The notes: generated by a model from the sequence alone, not told the origin. 64,000 bases of DNA from Carettochelys insculpta (GCF_033958435.1 NC_134138.1:24272598-24336597); one strand, 5' to 3'. Counted from the stretch's first letter, positions 34,541 through 46,079 are shown. Program-made: numbers and translations.

Positions 34541-35250
34541 GCCGTGTCTACACGTGCACGCTACTTCGAAGTAGCGGCACTAACTTCGAAATAGCACCCG
34601 TCACGGCTACACGTGTTGGGCGCTATTTTGATGTTAACATCGACATTAGGCGGCAAGACGTCGAAGCCGCTAACCCCATGAGGGGATGGGAATAGCGCCC
34701 TACTTCGAAGTTGAACATCGAAGTAGGGCACGTGTAGCCGATCTGCGTCCCGCAACATCGAAATAGCGGGGTCCGCCATGGCGGCCAACAGCTGAGGGGT
34801 TGAGAGACGCTCTCTCTCCAGCCCCTGCAGGGCTCTGTGGTCACCGTGTTCAGCAGCCCTTAGCCCAGGGCTTCTGGCTGCTGCTGCTGCAGCTGAGGAT
34901 CCATGCTGCATGCACAGGGTCTGCAACCAGTTGTCGGCTCTGTGGATCTTGTGTTGTTTAGTGCAAGTGTGTCTGGGAGGGGCCCTTTAAGGGAGCAGCT
35001 TGCTGTTGAGTCCGCCCTGTGACCCTGTCTGCAGCTGTGCCTGGCACCCTTATTTCGATGTGTGCTACTTTGGCGTGTAGACATTCCCTCGCAGCGCCTA
35101 TTTCGATGTGGTGCTGCACAACATCGATGTTGAACGTTGACGTTGCCAGCCCTGGAGGACGTGTAGACATTATTCATCGAAATAGCCTATTTCGATGTCG
35201 CTACATCGAAATAAGCTCCTTTGATGTAGGCTTCACATGTAGACGTAGCC
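34541..35250. mobile_element. TCGAA-rich MITE, PIF/Harbinger-like ends, possibly composite
   Basis: Left end gccgtgtctacacgtgcacg and right end cacatgtagacgtagcc are imperfect inverted repeats. The interior is dense in TTCGAAGTAGC and ATTTCGAT words, with internal reversed junctions (for example gcgtgtagacattccctcg at about 35070 and acgtgtagacattattc at about 35159). More than one element may therefore be fused here. No transposase frame. High CpG content contrasts with the flanks. Confidence 0.65.
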
Positions 35251-35270
35251 AAGGAAGGAAGGAAGGAAGC
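35250..35270. repeat. (GGAA)n microsatellite
   Basis: About five GGAA units immediately right of the MITE end. Confidence 0.8.
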
Positions 35271-36820
35271 AAAGCTAAGCAACTGGGCAAAGCAACTGCA
35301 GACTTTAAACCACTGTAATCAAGAGTAAGGTGACACCCTGGAAGGAATAACTTGTACTACGTGGACACTTGAAAGTGTTCATCTACAAATACAGAGCCCA
35401 CAAGGCCATGTGACAGAATTTTCCCCATTTCAAATATGGCAATTATTTCCCATAGTCACTCCCTTGGGATACCATTTAATAGCTCCCAGGGAGTGCCCAG
35501 AGAAGTGCCACTATGTAACCGATTAAGCTCCCTGATTCACAGACATCAAATGTCTGTCAATTTTTCTATCATCCACCATGAGACAAAAAGGTTTATATCT
35601 CCTGTCACTCACCAGTCTTTCACTTCAGGCAGAATCATCAAGTGCATGTATAAATATCAACACTGACTTTCCATGAACCTGTAGCCTCTGATACTGCCTG
35701 TGACTCTCAGCCAAGAAATCACCAACTTAAGACACCTCTGTATTGGATCTTTGACTGTAAGACTGTGTATCAGCAATGCTTTCTATCACATGTCCAATGG
35801 CCAGTCACCAAGGCTAACCACCAACTAGTTGCCTTTAACTTCTCTTTCCCTAGACATGGGTTTTCTTCCTATTCTGATCCTCATGAATGTCAGCAATGGA
35901 GAACTATCAGCAAAATTCCCTCTGCATTTTCCCTTCTTTCCTGAAGAATTTGCCTCCTTCCCCAATGTAAATCATCTGCAATTTGGTCTTTCCTTCTGCA
36001 CCTACCATCTTATCCCTTCCTCACACACTATGCATCCTTCCTTCAGAACTGAGCATACCTCACTGAGCTGAACATCAACCTCAAGAACTAGAAGTATCAT
36101 GAAACACAGTGGAAGAACTTACTTAATGCTAAGAGCCAATGCTAGGAGCTCATAACCTCAGCATTGGCCTCCAATTAACCTGCTACACTTTCTGCTCCAC
36201 CTTTCCCTCAAGACTTCTATCCATTTTACACCTTCTCAAGAACTTCTGCTCTCAGCCTCCCTCCCTTTCTATGCCTCATTGCCCTCCCCAGGAAAAGGTC
36301 GCCTATCTGATTGATTTGTGGTTTGATTTTTTTTCCCAGACAGACTTCCAAAATACTGAAGTTGTTTTTAATTCATCATCTCTCAGCCCTCCCCATGATC
36401 CTCTCTGCCTCCTCGGCCCCTTCCATGCCACTGGCTGAGGCTGTGCACTGGAGTATCAGACCCTGACTCGCACAGCTTTATTCTCTTCCCAGCAGTCTTA
36501 ATCTGGTGTCTGTAAGCAACTTGGTAAAGAGGAAAAGAAGTTGACTAAGCAGCATCTCTCTCCCTCTCCCCCACTTCTTCTGAAAAAGCATCAGTAATCA
36601 GGCAGCCGAAGGACACCAAGAGGAACACCTCAGAAGAAAAGATTGAAGGGCTTTGTTAAGTGCCTAAGAATGACAATTATGGACTGAGGGATACAATGTT
36701 TCAGATCACTCTCTCTTCTCATGCTACAAGCTGTGTAACTCGTCTCCCACTTCATTTCCATTCTTCATCCACAATAGCCACAGGACCTTTAATTATTTTC
36801 CACTCCTCTCGTTCATGGAG
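35271..36820. other. No gene or clear repeat seen
   Basis: Unique-looking, pyrimidine-rich in places (35.9-36.4 kb). Open frames of up to 99 codons carry no domain. Confidence 0.45.
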
Positions 36821-36821
36821 C

Positions 36822-36872
36822 TCAGCATTAGGGTTGGTGCTTACCCACTGAGCTAACCCAGATACTGTATTT
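36822..36872 (-). mobile_element. Possible tRNA-derived SINE head
   Basis: The reverse complement gggttagctcagtgggtaag is a good A-box-like tRNA head. No convincing B box follows, and a tRNA cloverleaf cannot be drawn. A degraded SINE is more likely than a tRNA gene. Confidence 0.4.
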
Positions 36873-37140
36873 CTTACCTCTAGGAAACCAGGAAGATAAT
36901 TAAAAGGTGCCTAGAGTAAGGCAACAAACAAAAGGAACAGGCAGCAGCTAGTTTCAGAAAATAGGTGGGAATCTCTGTGTGGAAGAAAGGGGGAAGAGCT
37001 TGTCAGGTAATTGTCTTGGGAGAAAAGAAACTTTCTTGTCAGTCAGTTATTCAGTGTGATTGCACTTATACAGTATATAACATTTAAATAATAGAAGACC
37101 AGTCTACTTGAGGGTTTCTCTGTTGCAGTAACTAAGACTG

Positions 37141-37718
37141 TCAAAACAAAAAGCAGTCAAGTAGCACTTTAAAGATGATCAAAATAATTTATGAGGTGAG
37201 CTTTTGTGGGACAGATGCACTTCTTCAGACCATAGCCAGACCAGAACAGACTCAACATTTAAGGCACAGACAACCAAAAACAGTAATCAAGGAGGACAAA
37301 TGAGAGAAAAATGATCAAGGTAAGCAAATCAGAGAGCAGAGGGGTGGGGGGGAGGTCAAGAATTAGATTAAGCCATGTATGCAAATGAGCCCCTATACTG
37401 GCTGCATTTTCTGAGTCACTATAGGGGCTCATTTGCATACTTGGCTTAATCTAATTCTTGACCTCCCCCCGACTTTCTACCCCTTTACTCTCTGATTTGC
37501 TCACCTGGATCATTTTTTTCTGATTTGTCCTCCTTGATTACTGTTTTTGGTTCTCTGTGCCTTAAATGTTGAGTCTGTTCTGGTCTGGCTATGGTCTGAA
37601 GAAGTGGGTCTGTCCCATGAAAACTCACCTAGTAAACTATTTTGCTAGTCTTTAAAGTGCTACTTGACTCCTTTTTGTTTTGATAGTATATAGACTAGCG
37701 CAGCTCCCTCTCTGTTAC
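37141..37718. mobile_element. Head-to-head inverted copies of a retroelement tail
   Basis: The arm at 37141-37397 is the reverse complement of 37420-37683 at roughly 90% identity by eye, with a 22-nt spacer. The right arm continues to a normal 3' end near 37718. The imperfect flanking word gtaactaagactg (37128-37140) and tagttaagactgg (about 37719-37731) suggests a target duplication. The right arm carries gaagaagtgggtctgtccca, gtctttaaagtgctacttga and ttgttttgatagtatataga, the tail family seen at 33.5 and 48.9 kb. Inverted insertions of this shape are known for Penelope-like elements and for some LINEs. Confidence 0.7.
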
Positions 37719-37939
37719 TAGTTAAGACTGGTAAGGCTCAGTCTGCTGATAGTCCCCCTTATTGATGTGCTGACATTAGTTTAACAAAGGACAGCCAACG
37801 GGCCCTCTTATTCTGCTTCTTAAAAATCCATACAAATTCAGACAACATCTAAACCTTATTATTTCAATCTTGGGGAATAGGGAGAACTTAACAAAATGGA
37901 TCAATTCACACTCACTCTGTTTTCTCCATGTTCTCCCAG

Positions 37940-38030
37940 TGTTTACTGATACTCATCTCATTTGTAAAGTGCTTTGAGATTGAGAGATGAAATGTGCTAC
38001 AGAAAGAACTAGGTACTCTTATTAAAATTA
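37940..38030 (+). mobile_element. Ancient amniote repeat tail
   Basis: tgtaaagtgctttgagattg followed by gatgaaatgtgctacag is the familiar end of old vertebrate SINE/LINE tails. Confidence 0.45.
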
Positions 38031-38109
38031 ATGTTTAAAATTATATATGTTGCTGCAAGTCAGTGTGGATTCATTGAAGACAATGGAGACATTAGATAGA
38101 CATCCTTGA

Positions 38110-38650
38110 TATATGTCAGGGATAGGGACCGTAGAGTTACGACTTAAAGCAGAACAGCATATAATAAGAAATTTTCCCCCATAAGAAAAAATGTAAATAG
38201 GGACTGTAAGTGTAAATTTTTCCTATGTGACCATTTAAACCCTAATGTACCACTCACTTACCGTAACAGATATTTAAAGCATTTTAAGCAACATTTAAAG
38301 AAATGATCCTAACCCAAAGTACATTTTTAACTCTTTTTATCCTATGTGCAGTATTTTACTTGCCATTACCATGCATATATTTAAGCATTTTAAGCAATAC
38401 TTTAAAGAAATAATCCTAACACAAAATACATTTTAAACTATTTTTATCATCTGTGCAGTGTGAGACAGAGGAGCACCGCAGAGGATGCTAGGAGGGTACA
38501 CTAATTGTCCATTTTCTAAATGATATAAACACTTAAGCCCGAGGAATTTTTACATCATTTTCCTCAAAGTTTTAATGGTGTAAGTGTGAAACTACTTACA
38601 TTGGAGCAACTGATATTGAGGACTGATTTATGATGACTTGCTGATTTAGG
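38110..38650. repeat. Possible DNA transposon remnant with internal tandem duplication
   Basis: gggaccgtagagttacgact near the start and attgaggactgatttatg near the end resemble Tigger-like subterminal wording. Inside, a unit starting taTTTAAAGCATTTTAAGC at 38271 is repeated at 38378 (period 107 bp) with moderate divergence. Confidence 0.4.
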
Positions 38651-39130
38651 GTCTGGTCCTCTGTTTTTAATCTCCAGGTTTAATAGCCAAGGCTGTGTGC
38701 TTGTTTCTAGAATTAAACAATAGTTTATATGAAAGCACTAACATTTTTCCTACCACCATTACAGTAGTTTCAAAGTGGAATTACGCAGGAGCTGATACAT
38801 TTGCAGAAGCTTATGCCTTCTTTGGATCTTTGATGTTTCACACTGATGTCTGTTTGTGAAATGCCATACACCAGAGTGTTACACTGTTTTGAGTCAGGAG
38901 ATGGAGGGGATGCCATTTGTCTGGAGCACAAAGATAAGCAGTAATAATCAAAGGGAAGATATTTGGTCCTGTATTTAAAACTGGACTTCATTCAAAGGCA
39001 GCATTTTAGTTGATCTAATAAAAACATTAAAATTTGGAAGATTATGTATCAATCTTATGTAGCCTGCATATCTTAATTGGAGTATGTCATGCAGTGAAAA
39101 TAGTAATTATGAGATATGGTCAGTGACCAG
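38651..39130. other. No gene or clear repeat seen
   Basis: AT-rich unique-looking DNA. Confidence 0.45.
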
Positions 39131-39320
39131 CAGTAATGTTCCCTCTAATTTTTTCCATCCATGCGCAGAATACATTTTGTTATGTGCACTGAGGCATGTA
39201 TGGATGTGCACCACTGGAAGAAGCACCTGCTGCCAACTGTGGGAGCTCTGCCAATCAGCTGGGTGACATTTGAATCTGTCCTGGGAGGCTGCTCAAGTGC
39301 TCATCTTAGAGGAAACACTG
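39131..39320. mobile_element. Short hAT-like MITE
   Basis: Left end cagtaatgttccctctaatt and right end cttagaggaaacactg form imperfect inverted termini (CAGT..TTCCCTCTAA). The 8-bp flanks do not match, so the target duplication is lost or the end is misplaced. A related half copy lies at 56.1 kb in opposite orientation. Confidence 0.6.
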
Positions 39321-39879
39321 AGCAGGTGGAGGTTGTATCACACATCTAAGCTACTTAAGGTCACTTCACAGTATGGATGTTTCTGGACACACACACCTGC
39401 TTGGGGTACAGCCCCCTTGTCCACACTCTGTCCTCAAAGCATTCTGACTGGTTTACCCAGAATGCCTTGGGAGCATTGAGCATGGGAACTGTATGCCTTC
39501 CATAATCTTTGTGCTTCTTTGTTGTCCAGCGAAGGTGGGAGGTGAACCATGATAAACAGGGAAGAAACTGACAAAGACAATAGAACAGATTAAGACTCAC
39601 TGAGAGAGAACTGTAACAGTTGCCATTGTCAGTGAAAAGCTATCTGGACTGTGATCCTTTTCTTACACCACTGGATTTTTCAGATGTTATTTCACCTAAG
39701 AGGAATGGAGGAGATTCGATGTTCATCAGCTCCACAGGGCAAATTATCCTTCTCTGTTTGTGTTACAGTACATTCATTCAGTGATTGGTGCTTACAGCTT
39801 AAAGAAAAGACTGAAAAGGTGCAGGAGGAGAACCAGAGGCAGAGACAAGGAAAAGTGACTGGCCCAAGGCTCTCTAGTG

Positions 39880-40577
39880 CATGGCTTCCCAAACTCAGCA
39901 GCGTGCCCCTGGGGTGTGTGAAGAAATTCCAGGAGGGGCAGAAGGCAACCCAGACCCACCCCCCCGGTCATTCCTCCCACCCAAGGACAAAGCCAGCCTT
40001 TGTTTCCACCTCTCAGCCCCTGCCATTTTACGTGGGCAGCCTGGCGCAGCGTCTATAACAAGCAGGCAGTCAGTGAAGACCCACATGGAGCTATGAGCCT
40101 GCTACAAAGGGGAATGAGTGTGGGTTGGTGAGGGGAGGGGAAGGAGGAGAAAGATGGGGTTAGATGGGAGCTGGGGGTGCCTGGCTTGTGGGAGAGGGAT
40201 GGAGTGAGTGGGTGACTTGGGGTACCTGGCTTGGTGGGAGGGGAGGGGCTTGAACAGGGGGGCTCACAGGGCTCTGGCAGCTGGCCCCAGTATTGCAGGG
40301 CATGGGTGGCTCAGGCTGGCGGGCAGGCGGTCAGCTTGGACAGGCAGCTGGCCAGCAGGGGCTGCACCAGGCACCCACACGGGTGGCAAGAAAAACTATT
40401 TGTGCTTATTTTTATTTTCAAATAACATTTTTATATCAATTTTGTGTTTATTTTAAATTACGAATTGAATGTTTTGTTGAAGGGGGGTTGGCTGATGGTA
40501 AAGAAGAGGTGGTGGGGTGAGAGTTTCTCAAAAATCAAAAGGGCGGGGCATGATGCCGAAAAGCTTGGGAACCACTG
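39880..40577 (+). mobile_element. hAT-like element, copy A
   Basis: Ends catggcttcccaaact and agcttgggaaccactg are inverted repeats. Flanks CTCTAGTG (39872-39879) and CTGTAGTG (40578-40585) match at 7 of 8. The interior has shared wording with copy B at 51.0-51.9 kb: agaaattccaggagg, ctcagcccctgccatttta, aagcaggcag. No transposase. The size is about 700 bp. Confidence 0.8.
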
Positions 40578-40969
40578 CTGTAGTGCAAGGCTAAGGGAAA
40601 CGTTAGCTGCCCGTTTGCTAAAGACAGGTAAATCAAGAGCCCACAAAGCACAGGCACCAGCTCCCGGGGTGCTCCAGGCCTGAAGCACCAACAGGGAAAA
40701 CTTATCAGGTACCATGGCAGCCATGCTCCTCTTCTCCCACCCATCCCCCAGTGCCTCTTGGCTGTCGCAAAACGGCTCTTTCACAACATTCAGGGTGCTC
40801 CAAGAGGGAAGCGGGGAGGGCAGCGAGGAGGTGGAGGTTTGGGGAAAGGGGTGGAGTGGGGTCTGTTCTGGGGAGCAAACACGGGATGGGGGGGGGTCTA
40901 ACAGGGGAAGTCGGTGCCTGTGCCAGAGAGGACTGGAAAATACATAGTAGAGGACAGTGCGTTACTGGT

Positions 40970-41707
40970 AAGTGGGGGTCTCACTCCCAGGCAAGCAAGA
41001 TATGGACCACAGGCCAGATCCGAAACACCAAGCATTTTAATCTGGCCCACAACCCATCCCTGTGGCCCAGAGCAACGCCAATCAAAGCAACTGGCTGCTC
41101 CCTGTAGCTCTCTGTGATGCAGGTGAAAGGGGCTTAGTGTGGTCCCCGCCTCCTGCAAAATCTCTCAGCTGCTATTGGTCAGAAAATGGCCAAAAGGCAC
41201 AGAGAGATTTAGACGGGGGTTGGGGACAGCATGTGAAGACTTCCCTCCAGAACACTGACAGCCACATGGAACAGCCAGCCACTTGGAGCAGTCTGGGGCT
41301 TCTGGCAGGCAGGGAATCCAGCCTGAGAGTACTCTTGGCCAGGAGCTACCTATTAGATAAGAGCCTCCCAGCCAGAGCTTGTCTCTGGCACCTCGCACCT
41401 CCCAGACCCCGACTCCATCCAAGACCTGCACCCCTTCTGACACCACTCCCCCAGGACAGAATCCTCTCCTGCACCCATACCCTCTCCTGGCCCTACACCC
41501 CAATACCCTGCCTGGGATCACAACCCCCTCCTTCACCCAAAGTCCCTTTCAGACCCCACATGCTCTCCTGTACCACAGTCCCCTACACTTTCTGCACCCA
41601 ACCTCCATCCCAGACCCTGTACCTCCTCCATAAAAAAGTGAAGCCCTTCACAACTTACCAAAATCTTGGCATGCCCCCACCCCATCAAAATTATTGCCCA
41701 CTTCTCT
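40970..41707. mobile_element. hAT-like element with C-rich minisatellite-like interior
   Basis: The right end aaaattattgcccact and the left part aggcaagcaagatatgg, accacaggccagatcc correspond to the inverted termini of a common turtle-type hAT family (form CAGGGGTGGGCAA). The interior (41385-41640) is a run of degenerate C-rich units (cctgcacccca-like). The frames of 84-216 codons across this stretch come from its biased composition. Exact ends and target duplication were not resolved. Confidence 0.6.
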
Positions 41708-41713
41708 TCTAGA

Positions 41714-42050
41714 AGCTTAGGTATTACAAAGATATCTGCTGAAAGACAGACAGGCTAGGTGGACCCTATTGGAACGTTCCCCTCTCTCCTTCTCCCACAC
41801 TTTCTAGAAGACCTTAGCCACCATGGAAACTGATCACCTTGGACAATTACACCAGCAGTTCCCACCCCACTGTGTTTTTCTTTCAGCATCAAGAATATTA
41901 TCATTCTATTAAAAAGTAAAGAAGTGTTTCGAGCATGTCTTGGTCTTTGCAAACCAGTGCTTAGGTAGGAGCTCCCGTCACAGGGAACAGGACACAGCTG
42001 AAGCCCTGCAGATAAACAGTAACTGAGAGTGAATCTATTCAGGGTACTAT
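41714..42050. other. No gene or clear repeat seen
   Basis: Short unique-looking interval. Confidence 0.4.
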
Positions 42051-42984
42051 GGATCCTGGAGTGCTGCAGGTGCAGAGTTGTTCAGTCTACTCTTCTGTAA
42101 CATCCATTCAGGACCTGAACAGGGGATGGGTCGTTAATCAATTCTTCAATGAATTTACTCAGCATACAATGGAAGGTGTTCCTCGTCACAATTAATGACT
42201 GCTCCTTGGAGCAGCTTTTCCTGGTACCCACAAGAGGAGGTGCCATTCTTGGTTCAGTCCTAAGTGGCACAGTACCTCTTTATAATACAGGTTGAACCTC
42301 TTTAATCCGGAACTCTCTTGTTCAGCAACATTCGTAATCCACCATGATTAGTCAGACGACCACTTATCATGAGTGTGGTCATGTTTCCCACAGTCCCATA
42401 AAGTTTGTCTGCAGCCAGAAGTCCTGGATCTCTGTGATCTGTGCTGTTGTTTAGCTCTAATTTACTCTAAATGTCTTCTCAGAGCCCAGTAAGCAGTAGA
42501 AGTGTTGGTAATGCTGTTAGACAATATTGACCTCCTATCATCTGCCAAATTCTCTCATCCAGCATTGGTCAGGTCCTGAGGGTGCCAGACCAGAGAGGTT
42601 CAACCTGTAGTGCCCCTAATGGAATTAAATTTAACATCCTTGTAGGAGAAAATTTTCAGAAACCCCCCCACGGTAAGATTGAACTTTAAAAAAGAGGAAC
42701 TTGAGAAAATTAGGAGGCTAGTTAAACTGAAATCTAAAGGAATTGTCACAAGAGTGAAATGTCTGCAAGGGGCATGGCAACTTTTTTAAAAAACCTCATA
42801 GTAGGGTCACATTGTATGTAACCTTAGAAATTACAAATAAACAAACCAAAAAAGGGGAGCCCAAAAAAATGCCACCACGGCTAACCAGAATAAGAAAGGC
42901 AATTAGAGAAAAAAGGAGCCCTTTCAAAAAGGGAAGTCAAACACTGCTGAAGAAAATAGAAAGAAAAAGAAACTCTAGCAAGTA
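42051..42984 (+). pseudogene. CR1-group LINE endonuclease/linker fragment, split by a MITE
   Basis: Before the MITE, about 42190-42270 encodes DCSLEQLFLVPTRGGAILGS. This is like the endonuclease block that precedes the catalytic SDH motif. After the MITE, about 42620-42720 encodes NILVGENFQKPPTVRLNFKK. Further on (about 42855-42975) come MPPRLTRIRKAIREKRSPFK-like and ERKRNSSK-like linker residues. The order fits one LINE ORF2 interrupted at a TA by the element at 42288-42607. The fragment ends at another transposon start at 42985. The catalytic SDH would fall at the interruption and is not readable. Confidence 0.6.
42288..42607. mobile_element. Tigger/pogo-like MITE
   Basis: Flanked by TA on both sides (42286-42287 and 42608-42609). 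Ends CAGGTTGAACCTCT and AGAGGTTCAACCTG are perfect 14-bp inverted repeats with further imperfect symmetry (taatccgg / ccagacca). Length 320 bp, no coding capacity. TA target plus CAG terminus point to the Tc1/mariner superfamily, Tigger-like. The element sits inside LINE coding sequence. Confidence 0.9.
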
Positions 42985-43215
42985 CAGTTGACCCCTGACT
43001 TATGTGGAGGTTGCATTCCTGCACAACCCTGCCTAAGTCAAATTTCACATTATGTGAGAAAGCCAGGAAGCTGACCAGTGCTGCAGCACTGGTCAGTTTC
43101 CTGTCTCCTGTGAGCAGGGTGGAGCTGGGAGCCAGGCTTCAGCTCTGCACCACTCACAGGAGCAGGGAAACTCCTGAAGCCAGCCCCTCAATGCATAGAG
43201 GGGAAATCAGCAAAA
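42985..43215. mobile_element. Second Tigger-like element, one end visible
   Basis: Begins after a TA (42983-42984) with CAGTTGACCCCTGACTTATG, then gaggttgcattcctgcacaa and tgcctaagtcaaatttcaca. This is the wording of a Tigger-like terminus. No matching right end was found, so the right limit is a guess. Confidence 0.5.
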
Positions 43216-44094
43216 TTTACTGCAGATCCTGTCAACAGTAACTTGCACACAGCTTGCTTGAAGGTCTGAAGAAGGAAGAAGACAATAGACATCTCCTTCC
43301 TGTCCTGCCCATGGCAAATTCATGGAGGGATATCCACAAGATTTGTAGGGCAAGGAAAGTTATGGCCTTAGGGTGGCACGCTCCCACACTGTGATGTCTG
43401 CCACAGGGTCCTCTCCACATCATCTGCAGAAAGGAGCATGAGGATGATTAAATTAAAAACCTAATGCTGCATATCCATCAAAATGTTATTCAAAAAGTAA
43501 CTTTCCAACCTGCTGTACATGTGGATTAGCCTTGCATTGATTGTTGGATAAGGCCCTGAAGCAAGGAGAGAGCTGATATATTGAATTTGCAGGTGATTTG
43601 TAAGGTTACCTAAGAGATGCATTTATTTCCCTAATTAAATAAAAGAAGAGAAATGAGGACGCTCCAGAAGCGGACACAATACATTACACGGCTTAGTGTT
43701 TGATGATTGTTAATATCATGTGTAACACTGATGGGCTTTGCCTTCATTGTAATGCCAGCTTCAGTTCATATCAGTGGCCCACAAGGAAGCTGCTCTTAGC
43801 AACTGAAGGGACACAGCATTTGAAAAAAAGAAAAATCCTTCTCCTTTGCCTGGCAGTGGTTTCCAGTATAATATTTGATTTAACCCTTTCTGAGTGGATC
43901 CCAGCAGTAGCGTGTGAAAACTGGAATGTCAGCATTGCAGTGCTCAGCTTCATGCCTGGAGTGGAAATGAAGTGACATTTGCCCTGTGGACTGGTGCTTC
44001 ACCGGGCAGCAAAACGGTGCAGTCAGTCAGTTCTCCAGAGTTACGAAGCTGCCAAAACAGCTCTCAGCCAATTATTCATTCTGCATCTGACTGC
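43216..44094. other. No gene or clear repeat seen
   Basis: AT-rich unique-looking DNA. The 91-codon frame at 43700-43975 has no domain. Confidence 0.4.
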
Positions 44095-44790
44095 AGGCGA
44101 TGGGTTCCGCTCAGCACAGTGGTGCCTCCTGCTGGCCTTCCTGGAGATTAGCTCTGCCAGCTGGTGCTCTCTCTTCATGTGGTACCTCTCTCATCTTCCT
44201 CTCAGCCTGCAGGTCTGCCTCACTACAGGAACCACAACCTCCTCTTCGTGAACCTGGCCTGGGTCTGGGTCACCATCCATATTTCCCCTTTCCAGCGTTA
44301 TCTTCATGTCCTTCTATAGAAACAGTCCCAAACCATCTTCTCTTGATGATGCAACTTCCCCAGTGGCCAGTAGGGGGACCAGAGCTCACCTTCCAGATTC
44401 CAGTCCAAGTAACGTCAGCTCATCTGTTCAGGGCTCTGACCTATCACCCCTACTGCCCCTTCCCTGGACTGCTTCTTGTGCTCTCCTGTCCTCCCCCACT
44501 TCTCTGGGAGTCCCAGCTCCAACCAGCTGGAGCTGGTAACTGCCCTGCAGCCAAAAATAGTTCCCCTGCTTCTCAGTTAGTGACTGCTGCCTGCCTTCCT
44601 GCAGCTTTACCCAGCAGCCTTTCTTCTGCCTCAGTTCTTGTGTTTTGTAGCCCCTCCCCCACCCCATTCCTGCCCACCCAAGTCTCCTTTAATCTTCTCT
44701 TTGCTCGTTGCTTTTCCTCTTGCTGCAGCCAGGGCAGCTAATTGACCTACCTGGCTACTTTCACCCTTCTAATCCTGGGGTAGGGGCAAG
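44095..44790. repeat. Pyrimidine-rich interspersed repeat, unclassified
   Basis: Begins gtggtgcctcctgctggcct and continues as C/T-rich DNA with many cctgcct and ctcctgt words to about 44790. The first part resembles a repeat common in turtle DNA, possibly LTR-derived. I cannot define its ends. Long open frames here reflect the lack of A in the composition. Confidence 0.3.
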
Positions 44791-45590
44791 CCCTCACTAG
44801 GGCCCTATCAACTTCACAGCATGAAAAACCCCTCATGGACTGTGACATCTGGTCTCCCCTGGAATATCTGCTCTTGGATGCACTTTTATCCTATACTGAA
44901 CACGCTTCCCTGGGTAAACCAGCATTTCTCTGAGTTGAAGTGTGCGGCCAGTGGTGTACAGGAGTTGTTGTTCCATGTGGAAGGGAGGTGTGGTAGGTGG
45001 AAATTGGAGGGAATGAACTGTCTGGGGCTTAAAATATGCATATCCTTTAGGGAGTTAGGCATGTTGTCACCTGAGCCAAGTGAGGTCCTACACTCAGCTC
45101 GGTGACCTCTCTGTCTGGATGCAAAGGGCCAACTCCAAACTTTCAGGGTGCCTTTAGGCATCAGCGGGAATAACCCCATTGATGTTAATGGAAATCAGCA
45201 AACCAGGAAGGGGGTGGGGACAAACAAAGCCTCCGACATCGGAATAACACACTTACCAGCTTCAGCCAGCTCCCCATTTGTCATATAACATCCTCCTCTC
45301 CATTCTGCCTGTAGGAATTAAAAGATGGTGATCCTGAAATTTCAGGGCTTGGAAATAATTTAACCAGTTACAAATCACGGTAGTTTCTCTCTTCTGTATG
45401 CCCTGAAATGGAGGGAGATGGGAGAGTGGGGTGAACGAGAGGAATTCAATTATCTTGGCCTACAGATGCAACAGTGTGTGTGACAGGAATCCGTTGTGTG
45501 TAGAAATCCAATTTAGTTACAACTGAGGTTTTGTGTATATTAGTCATCTAAGGGTTACACTCAGACAACTATCCTCCTGGCTATAAGGGC
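44791..45590. other. No gene or clear repeat seen
   Basis: Unique-looking DNA. Confidence 0.4.
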
Positions 45591-45591
45591 T

Positions 45592-45685
45592 AGAAGCAGA
45601 CCTTTGCCCATGAAAGTATGCTCCAAATTATCTGTTAGTCTAGAAGGTGCCACAGGACTTCTCGCTGTTTTTGAGAAATTTTTAC
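45592..45685 (+). mobile_element. Retroelement 3' tail, Penelope-like group (tentative)
   Basis: cccatgaaagtatgctcca, ttatctgttagtctagaagg and tgccacaggacttctcgct follow the layout of the tails at 33.5 and 48.9 kb, with more divergence. Confidence 0.5.
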
Positions 45686-45867
45686 ATGAAAGCTGGCTCC
45701 AGAATTTGAACCTTGTTCTCACCTCACTTCCAAGAGTTCCAACCTAAAATTTCCTCACTAGGGCTAATGGAATTACACCAGGACAAAATCAACATCAAGC
45801 CAAGCGAATCTAATGGACAGGCTGGGTTTTCGAGCAGGGGAGATTTACATGGAATGATCCTAAGGCT

Positions 45868-46072
45868 TGGTCTATGCTAGACCTTACTGCCAACTGCAGA
45901 TAGGCCATCCTAGCTATGGCAACTGCGTAGCTAGAATCAACATACCTGTAGTCAACTGCAAGGTCTGTCGCCACTGAGGGAGGCCAATGGGATCATTTCT
46001 CCCGCTGACCTCCTTTACTTCTCATGAGAGGAGTACAGAGGCTGACTGCTGACCCCAGGGAGATTGATTTCA
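45868..46072. mobile_element. MITE fragment (TAGCTGGAATTG family, diverged)
   Basis: Left end ctaaggcttggtctatgcta, core atcctagctatggcaac / gcgtagctagaatcaac, then gagggaggccaatggga, a word also present at 10.26 kb. It therefore belongs to the family at 10.2 and 11.6 kb but in opposite orientation. Confidence 0.5.
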
Positions 46073-46079
46073 CACGTTT

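Noticed and set aside
36822..36872. tRNA gene
   Set aside because: The A-box-like word is good but no B box or cloverleaf follows; a decayed SINE explains it better.
41062..41712. 216-codon open frame
   Set aside because: It lies across the C-rich interior of a hAT-like element, and the residues reflect the repeat composition.
44120..44380. Further CTCF-type sites (44125-44138, 44364-44377)
   Set aside because: Each breaks the core consensus at a usually invariant position, and the surrounding repeat is rich in similar words.
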